Source of the DNA: Ophioderma brevispina
Taxonomy: Eukaryota > Echinodermata > Ophiuroidea > Amphilepidida > Ophiodermatidae
NCBI GenBank assembly: GCA_023653785.1
Contig: JAMKCH010072585.1
Location: 40,182 to 104,181, forward strand
Direction of reading: 5' to 3'
DNA: 64,000 nt
Within the stretch, counting starts at the first letter, position 1, and every line of letters starts with the position of its first letter. The notes under the pieces are model-generated. The model ran no database searches. It worked only from the letters and a program-made list of their open reading frames with translations, and was not told where the DNA came from. This document shows, piece after piece, positions 57,034 through 64,000 of this stretch. Both the position numbers and the translations under genes were made by a program.

Positions 57034-57534
57034 AAACTAGAATTTCGCGTTCTCGCTTTCGCGCTCGCTATATCAAAGAATATAAGCTGTGGCCGCCCCC
57101 AGACCTTTGACCCTGGCACGTGACCTTGATCTCATCAACATATGAGGGATCACATGGTGCACACTATGACAAAAGGTTGGGTTCAATTGAAAACGTCAAG
57201 TTTTTTCAATTTAGATGAATTTTACATTTTTAGCCCATTTTTCAACTTGACCTCAATGAAAAGAAAAGTAGTGAAAGATATATCATGACCTTTGACCTTT
57301 CAACAGGACCTTTCACCTGCATCAACATATGACTGATCCCATTGTGCTCCTATGACAGAAGTTTGGTTTCCCATTGAAGTTAAACTTTTTTCAATTGAGG
57401 TCAATTTAAAAAAACTTAACAATTTGTGACACCCACATCCACACACACAACCACACACACATCCACACATATACACATACACACTCACAACGGATTGCTA
57501 AGTGGTCCCTGCCAGCTATAGCTGGCGCCCACAA
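57034..57534 (+). repeat. TGACCT-rich dispersed repeat, copy 3
   Basis: Nearly colinear with 13939-14392 along its whole length, ending in the same CAACGGATTGCT and a GCCAGCTATAGCTGGC perfect hairpin. Small indels separate the copies; an extra about 30-bp AT-rich piece occurs near 57255. Confidence 0.87.
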
Positions 57535-59119
57535 AAGACCATATTCATCCTACTATGAGCTATACTAACACCCCGGGAAGACTAACAAATGTTTCTCACA
57601 GAGGCGTATATCTAACAGAACTCTGGGCTGTTTCCTGGTTAATGTATTTAGAAGTTGCATTAAACACTTATTTTCACTGATTACAAATAAAAATATTAAT
57701 TTTATATTGTTGTTTTGTTGGTTTTTTGCTTTTTTTGTGGTCAAAGGTCACTGAGGTCATCACACATGTTGGACACTACCCAAGGACCTTGTATCAATGT
57801 CATAATTATCATTTTGTTGAGGATCCAAGTTTGAAAATATCGGATCTAACATGATAATCTTAAATTCTGTTGATTTAGCCAAAATTTATTGGTCTCGTAT
57901 GAGTTTTAAATAGTGGGCTCGACTGCGTCTCGCCAATATTTTTGCAACTCATAGCTCGACCAATAATTTGGCTCAATCAATCCCATTTTATATGAAAAAT
58001 TTGATCAACCTATTTTTGTACCCATGCAATTATTTTAGGGTAATATTTTGACCCACAGATACACATACAGAAGGTATGATCACACACACACTACTAAACA
58101 TCCCTATTTGCTTTGCAAACAACACAATAGAAAAGAGTTGGTGGACGTGTCTGTTTGGCCACTCCCGACATAACTTGGGTTCATCCCGCGGGTTCGAAGT
58201 CAGCCAATCACCATTGTTGTTTCAAGTATGTGGTTATTGTATGGAATTAATCTGGGTATCTATCCAATGACTTATATAGACAAGCGGATTCTCCCGAAAC
58301 GGCGTTACCAAAATCAAGGTGCGGAGCCCAAAGTATTATGATGAGCAATTACGCACTTCATTATTCATGTTTTGGCACCACCATATTTGGTTTACGTACC
58401 ATCATATTTGGAAAATTGTAATGCATATTATGAACACCGGTATTTAAGTTCGTCCACCCTTTAGCGCGTGAATGGAAAAACACAACATACACAAATGATG
58501 CCCATGCTATCAAATGGACTCTCAAATATATTCTTTTCCTAAGCAAAATTAACAGGGTCATCGGGAGACTTTGTGCATTGGAAGGCAGGAATTGATTTAG
58601 AAGCATGGTTTTCTTCCATCGATTGATTTTCGCATAATATTGACAGAAGAAAAATCGGTCGATTCGACAATGGACCTGGGGGAATAGGAAATGCAACATA
58701 AACATAACGCGTGACGCACAGATTTGTAAGTGAGTGTGCTTGTGCAGCAACAGCGACAACGCGCAGCTGATTGCGCAACACGAGGAGGGCGCGCCGAGGT
58801 GTGAGAGACATTCGGTTACGTTGCTTGGCCTGATTCAATAAAATGCGCGTTACCCTCTTGGTTTAGATTCCAGCTTGTGGTCTCTATCATTGTAGTGGTG
58901 CGATTTTTTATTTCGTTAGAGTTACATGATGCACATGTGAGGAGTCGCTCAACATCTCAATGGTCAATTGACCTGCGTGTTGAAGTTCGAGCCGCAATTA
59001 CCAGAGTATTGGTGGTTGCAAGCCAACGATAGACGTTTGTGTTTTGCATAAATGCTTGATCTTGACTATTTGACTTGTAGGCTGTTAACTATACATTTTT
59101 TTACAAAATCCCATGGTTT
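57535..59119. other. Non-coding; CpG-rich patch
   Basis: Between about 58680 and 58860 CpG density is well above the surroundings (TAACGCGTGACGCACAG, CGACAACGCGCAGCTGATTG, GAGGGCGCGCCGAGG). The minus strand is open through it from an ATG at 58838 or 58808. A promoter or first exon of a minus-strand gene is possible, but I recognise no protein. Confidence 0.3.
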
Positions 59120-59475
59120 AAAGGGCCCATGGTCCATCGCTAATAGCTTTGTCCAGAAGAAACCCAGATTTTACTGGAAGTGGTCAAAATTTTGGTATAT
59201 GAAAAAAAAGCTACTATTTTTCTCATGTACCCTGTGAAATTTTAGGACTAAAGGATATTTGGGTTGGGCTGTTATGAGAAAAAAACATGGCCAAATTTTG
59301 GTCAGCAATATTTGTAATTTTACATAGTACTCTATGAGGATTACAAAATCACATTAGCTTCACATTAAAAAGGTTGAAATGTCAGTGCGAAACTTTACAG
59401 ATGGGGTTGTGGGGTGAAGTCCATTCTGTCAAGTGAAAAACTTATATACTAAGCGGGTCAACCCAGATGATACTT
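59120..59475 (+). mobile_element. Dispersed repeat D, fullest forward copy
   Basis: Begins TTTAAAGGGCCCATGGTCCA, then CCCAGATTTTACTGGAAGTG, GTCAAAATTTTGGTAT, GCTACTATTTTTCTCATGTA, GAGGATTACAAAATCACATT and GCGAAACTTTACAGATGGGG, ending AGCGGGTCAACCC. The start matches the CCATGGNCC end of the copy at 22.9 kb. Confidence 0.75.
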
Positions 59476-60640
59476 TGGCATTAATTTGAATCAAAAGAAT
59501 TTGGAAATTCTGACCCAGCAGGATCTTGACCTTTGACCCCATATAAGCTACGCATTGGTTGTATTGTCAGAGTTTGTGAACAAAATGAAAAAAACTATTT
59601 CCTCAAGATGACGAACACAAGTTTCAACTTTTACATCAGTGGCAAACACACACACAATCTAGAAAAAATATTACGCATAATTGGGTTTTACCCTCGCAAC
59701 CCAGTCTTATGGATTCATGTGTTTATTCATTAAATGTAACAAGAGCGATTTGCGAATCCCAATCATCGCAAGAAAATATCAACATTCATATTTTTGATTT
59801 TTGTTACTGGCATGGCTGTCCGCACAGAACTGACAAGGGGTTGGCTTGAATCCTTGTATTAAAGACAGGTCAGTACTTTAACCGATTCTGTAATTTCTAA
59901 TCGTGCGTATCAAAATCCAACTTGAGATCAAAAAAAGCCGTTTCCGGTGAATATCCCAGATTTTAAGCGTGATATTGTGCACCAGTCAATCAGTGTGACC
60001 TCGAACACAAAACATCGTTGATCGTTGTTTATTCTATACTGGTGTAACCACAATCAGCTGTTGGTGTAGATTTGACGATGATGCCATCGCTGGATGGTCT
60101 ATTTGCGGGAGACGGGAGACGCGAATTCCTCATTTTTTTCACTATTTGGTGGTTGTTTCTACATTAAGCAGTTATAGGAATTGTAAATACTTATCCTGAT
60201 TTATAAGCTAAAAATGCCATTTCTACATTTTTCGATTTCCTCGATTTTCGCTCGCTATCAATTTAATAACATATGACATAAGAGTAGGTGCCAGTAAAGT
60301 GTATAACAAACTTATGCCAAATTTGGCTGTGGAAATAATGTATTATGGTCACAATCACAAAAGGTACCTTCATTGTATCACACGCCTCATTGTTGCTAAG
60401 CTTCCCTCCACCAAAATAATCCACAGAGAAACAAAGATGTTGATACATGATGTATCTGGGTACTTACAATAAAATAAACTGGAAGTTATCATCCTTGATC
60501 GGAAACTTTTGAACTAAGTTGGGATTGTATTTTATATGTACATGGAACATTTGTTTTTGTTAATTTGTTTAAAAAACAAACACCAAACAAGGCAAATACA
60601 CAAATTATTTCCAGAGTAGGTATTGGGGGTTTAAAGTGTA
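59476..60640. other. Non-coding; one exon-like segment
   Basis: At about 60371-60455 on the minus strand, an AG (aagtacccag) precedes YIMYQHLCFSVDYFGGGKLS with NNEACDTMK, which ends at GTACCT. The peptide looks protein-like, but no family comes to mind. Confidence 0.3.
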
Positions 60641-60654
60641 GGGAAGTGGAGAGT

Positions 60655-61190
60655 TGTTACATTAGATTTAAGATTTCTTTGAAGATGAAAAGGAATGGTG
60701 TATAAGAGCTTGTGCGGACGGTGAGGCGTATGCGGAGATATGGTGTTGAGTGACAATGAGATGGGGGTTTGAGAAGGACAGTGAGCGAGTAAGGCTGAGA
60801 GCGATGTTGCCGGTGTGGAAGGTGATGGCTAGGAAGAAGACTGAGGACTTGGTGCAGCTGTTGGGTTTGGAAGAAGCGGTGGATCAGTTGGCAAAGGCGA
60901 ATGGTGTATGTTGGTATGGGCATGTGCTGAGGAAGGATGACGAGCTTGTTTTAAAAAGGACTTTGAATTTGAGGTGGGTGGTTTGAGGAGGGGATGATCA
61001 AAAAGGGCATGGAAGAAGTGGGGGAGGAGAGTAGAAGGGTCGGGTTGAGGATGGAGGATGCATTGAATCAGGCAAAGTGGAAGGAGGGAGTAAGGGCGAT
61101 TGCTATGAGTGTGAGGTAAATCTGGCCACCCGTTTTATGGGGACAAAACCGGATTTATAACTTTGGATTTACTACTACTACTACTAAAAA
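60655..61190 (+). mobile_element. LINE 3' end fragment
   Basis: Plus-strand remnants GFEKDSERVRLRAMLPVWKV, KKTEDLVQLLGLEEAVDQLA, KANGVCWYGHVLRKDDELVL and KRTLNLRWVV, then in other frames a Lys/Arg-rich stretch ending in AMSVR and a stop at 61117-61119. W-Y-G-H-V-L-R-x-D-D is a common C-terminal signature of LINE reverse transcriptases. It is followed by CCCGTTTTATGGGGACAAAA, ATTTATAAC and a (TAC)n tail at about 61170-61185, typical of a LINE 3' end. Confidence 0.8.
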
Positions 61191-61214
61191 CAACCTTCTG
61201 TCAGCTCGGGTTGC

Positions 61215-61297
61215 ATGGTGTCCCAGCATGGTGTGCATGTATAGGCGCTTGTCTTGTATTCAAAGTCATGGGTTCGATTCTCACTTCTGACGCAATA
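61215..61297 (+). repeat. tRNA-like sequence (SINE head or tRNA relic)
   Basis: GGGTTCGATTCTCACTTCTG resembles a pol III B box with flanking T arm (GGTTCGAnTC), about 55 bp downstream of a weak A-box-like region. It does not fold into a full tRNA in any way I can see. Confidence 0.35.
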
Positions 61298-61402
61298 TTT
61301 TAATCTATTATTTTAGACTTAGAGATTGCAATGGAAACTTCAGAGTCGGCTGGACTGCAATTTGCACAGTAAGTATAGGGTTACCTGGTTGGCCCTCAGC
61401 CG

Positions 61403-62088
61403 CTATACTCGGGGACAGAAACCCTTTGACGAGCGCGTACCACCTGGTTGTAAAGGGGGTGGAGCTATCAGTGCGTATTGTTTTGGTTTGCTCGTATCCA
61501 CAAGTCTTGGTAATGGGTTTGTGGGTGGTGTTAGGCTTTGTTTCAGCAAGTGCGGCTTATCCGGGCCCGGCGTTATCCTGATACGGACATCTCCTAACAT
61601 GGCCCGCATTTGAGGCTGGGGGCGGATTTGGAACATTCAGGGGTTTACCACCCTAACTCTTACTTATCGACCCTGGACTGCGGGATGTTAACATGTACAG
61701 TTGTGGCCTCTGTACACGGGACGCGCCGGCTCTAACGTCCCCCTCGAAGGACGGGATCTTTCAGGATCCATTTGCGCAATTCCAGTGAACCATGGAGGAA
61801 GCGGTAATCTGATTTAATCAATGCTTGGTATACAGATCAAACCAGAATTGGTATACCCGAATAATCCCAGCAAGTGCCACGACCCCACCGGGAGTCGAAC
61901 CCGGGAATTATGATTGTAAATTTGCGCCAGAGGCAAGCACCCTAACCGCTAGGGTAGGCACGCTCAGTGACCCAGCACAGCAGGATCGCTTCGGTGGCCA
62001 ATCAGAGGCAAGTGCATTTTTTCTGCAGTGAATATGCAGAGAACCAGGAAGTACGCGCTCGTCAAAGGGTTTCTGTCCCCGACTATAG
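61403..62088. mobile_element. TIR element with 38-bp near-perfect ends and internal tRNA-like unit
   Basis: The left end CTATACTCGGGGACAGAAAC with CCTTTGACGAGCGCGTAC matches the reverse complement of 62051-62088 at 37 of 38 positions. Inside lie the dispersed repeat shared with 2996-3114 (61488-61604), a GC-rich middle, and a minus-strand tRNA-like sequence (61872-61962). No transposase frame. Target duplications were not identified. Confidence 0.72.
61872..61962 (-). repeat. tRNA-derived SINE-like sequence
   Basis: On the minus strand CCTAGCGGTTAGGGTGCTTG is A-box-like, and CCCGGGTTCGACTCCCGGTG contains a perfect B box GGTTCGACTCC with a complementary T-arm stem (CCGGG/CCCGG). The spacing is longer than in a true tRNA. 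This is best read as a tRNA-derived SINE head or pseudogene. Confidence 0.6.
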
Positions 62089-62181
62089 TATCTGGGGTCA
62101 CTGGGGAAGAGGCTATTGGCGATCAGGCCATGGCCCTTTAAGTTGGTTCCCAGTTAATGCTTTTTTGCACTCCTAATAATA

Positions 62182-62816
62182 AAGACCCCCAAAAAGTAAC
62201 ACAGCATGTAAGTTAAAACATAACTTAAAAACCATTGGTCTATGCACGAAAACATAAAATATTTTATTGCGATCAATATTGCCAACACAATACACATAAG
62301 AAAATCTCTCCGTTTTTAAAAGTTGCAATAAAAGGTATTGCCATATTGATTGCCATTCAGTGAAAGACCGCATTCTTCTCAGTTTTTTAAACGGATCTTA
62401 CCATACGTGGGGTGAATATGGTTGTACCACCCAATTGTTCTGATTCAATCAAGCACTAAAATTAATAGGAGTAGCTTTCCACTTGAAATTTACAAATTTC
62501 AGTGGGCAGGGTGCCTCAAATGAAGGAAAGATAATTCTTGAAAGAATTGATGTGTGAAGTGTGTGTCACTTTCCTTAATGCATGGTTGTGTATTGTAACC
62601 ATGTAATAATGTCTTCAGGTGCAACTTTGAAAATGTGACACATTTTCGTAAAATGGACATTGTGTTGGCGATATTGATCACAATGGAGCAAGAAAGGTGT
62701 CAAAATTTGCAGAACAAAACAGACTATTGATATCATTTTATGTTTTTGTGCATAGACCGATGGTTTGTAACTTATGGGGTATTTAGACATGCTGTGTTAC
62801 TTTTTTTGGGGGTCTT
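62182..62816. mobile_element. Tc1/mariner-like MITE, 635 bp
   Basis: Ends AAGACCCCCAAAAAGTAACA and, reverse-complemented, AAGACCCCCAAAAAAAGTAA. The arms share ACACAGCATGT, TAAGTTA, AAACCAT, GGTCTATGCAC, AAAACATAAAAT and GATCAATAT, then GCCAACACAAT. Flanked by TA at 62180-62181 and 62817-62818. The unique core has no significant frame. Confidence 0.85.
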
Positions 62817-62818
62817 TA

Positions 62819-64000
62819 TTTTAATAATATTTTTCCAATTTGGAAAAACAAGTTCTTCTTTGTTTTGGAATAGGTAGTAATAATGTCGTTATGATTTTAT
62901 TTCCCATTTTGTTTTCCATTGTTTAAATTTTTTCTAGGGCTACTATGTCATGCCAGAGTGGACCAATTTATCCAAAGCATGGTGTAACTAGTATAGAAAG
63001 ACCCAGTGTGCACGACATATACATAAGTTAGTATATATATAGGTTTATGAATTAGTTTCACAAATGGACCCCTGGTACCCAATTTGAATATGGTTTGATG
63101 CAACATGTACCTCTTTAAAGGACCAACAGTTTTTTGAAAGGGGAAAATTGGATATTTGCTGACATGAGACAAATTTCCCTTGATCGCACACACCTCATCG
63201 TGGCAGTACAGTGGATGTGCAAGTGCTGGCGCTGCACCCAAGTGCGGGCATAATTACGAGTGCACACAAAGACAGTAATGCAAAATGCATGTGTGACTGC
63301 TGCGTGTAAATCTTAATTCTGTGATTACATCAGAGTACATCAGTGGAGTGTAAGTTTCGTAGGCCTACTTACTTAGAAGCAATGCTTTCCCATACTGGTA
63401 ACCAGCCTATACAGCGAGGTATATCAGGATTACAACTGTAATTAAATAAAGAATGAAAAGGCAATTCACAAAGGTGACACAGCAAGCATATTGGGATGTT
63501 GTTATTCAGCTATACTCTTGGAGCATTTATTTCTGCAGCCAGTTACTATTACTATCTGACTTGGGACAGATTCATTAAACTTGTACATCAATTTACACAC
63601 AAGGTTTACCTCCCTATCTGAAATTAGTAAAAATATAAGGACTACAATCTTGGACAAAAGTGTTGGCACACTTTTCTTACCGTACAGTAAAATCGCCCCC
63701 CTCTCCCCTGGAACAATGTTGAAACCTGAAATTGTGTTACAGTGCGCCTAACAATACTCAACATTGATAGGTGGGGAAGGGGTGGTTTTAGGTATTAGCA
63801 AACGCTTCAAGCTTGATATCAAAAAAGTTCAATTTCGTACCTTTAAAAATGACCGAATTATGTCACTGTAAAAGGACAAATTTCCACAAGGCATGCCAAC
63901 TACTTTTGACAAAGATTGTAGAATGAGACTCGAAGATCGTAGTCTACCCCAGTATGCCACTCAATCCAAAACAGTCTCTAAGAAGCTTAAGAGAGTCACC
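62819..64000. other. Right end of window, nothing recognised
   Basis: About 1.2 kb of unrecognised sequence. The minus-strand open frame at 62948-63241 has no splice context and is not called. Confidence 0.5.

Noticed and set aside
58361..58838. Overlapping minus-strand frames of 132 and 99 codons as a gene
   Set aside because: No family resemblance and no clear splice donor; kept only as a possible CpG-rich promoter or first exon.
61215..61297. Functional tRNA gene
   Set aside because: Only a B-box-like word is convincing; acceptor and anticodon stems do not form.

Overview
This is eukaryotic, intron-bearing, AT-rich DNA packed with transposable elements. Long introns with GT-AG junctions, microsatellites, many MITEs, at least six non-LTR retrotransposon pieces and TGACCT-rich dispersed repeats suggest a marine invertebrate animal, probably a deuterostome such as an echinoderm, hemichordate or amphioxus. 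The species cannot be fixed from the sequence alone. There are no bacterial operons, no CRISPR array and no complete uninterrupted protein gene.

Two multi-exon genes can be assembled by matching splice sites and codon phase. The first lies on the minus strand (about 16508 down to 730, continuing off the left edge). It encodes an ER-targeted thioredoxin/PDI-like protein: signal peptide, Lys-rich then very acidic N-terminus, a thioredoxin-like domain with a CDKC motif, then the start of a second thioredoxin domain. Its introns hold a 5 kb array of a 33-bp satellite, several MITEs and a LINE. The second lies on the plus strand (18179 to 37287). It encodes a secreted protein: signal-peptide exon, a Cys-containing exon of about 75 residues that I do not recognise, a Thr/Ala 7-residue-repeat mucin-like exon, and a three-exon fibrinogen C-terminal domain ending at a stop codon. 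All its early junctions are phase 1. The fibrinogen exons carry three apparent single-base deletions and the PDI exon 1 one single-base insertion, so either the assembly has residual indels or the copies are decaying. The two genes are divergent, separated by 1.7 kb made largely of (TATG)n and a 42-bp tandem repeat.

The right half (38-64 kb) is mostly repeats: a MITE family with terminal inverted repeats (37.9 kb, relatives at 17.9 and 53.9 kb), C-rich arrays, a badly decayed LINE (41.6-45.1 kb), further MITEs with clear target-site duplications, TGACCT-rich repeats and a LINE 3' fragment (60.7-61.2 kb). A few minus-strand exon-like segments between 51.7 and 60.5 kb, including a hydrophobic last exon, hint at a third, unrecognised gene.

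Many insertions can be ordered: MITEs sit inside the satellite, inside a LINE and inside another repeat, each with a duplicated target site. The most interesting item biologically is the fibrinogen-domain gene with its unusual N-terminal module and repeat-encoded stalk.
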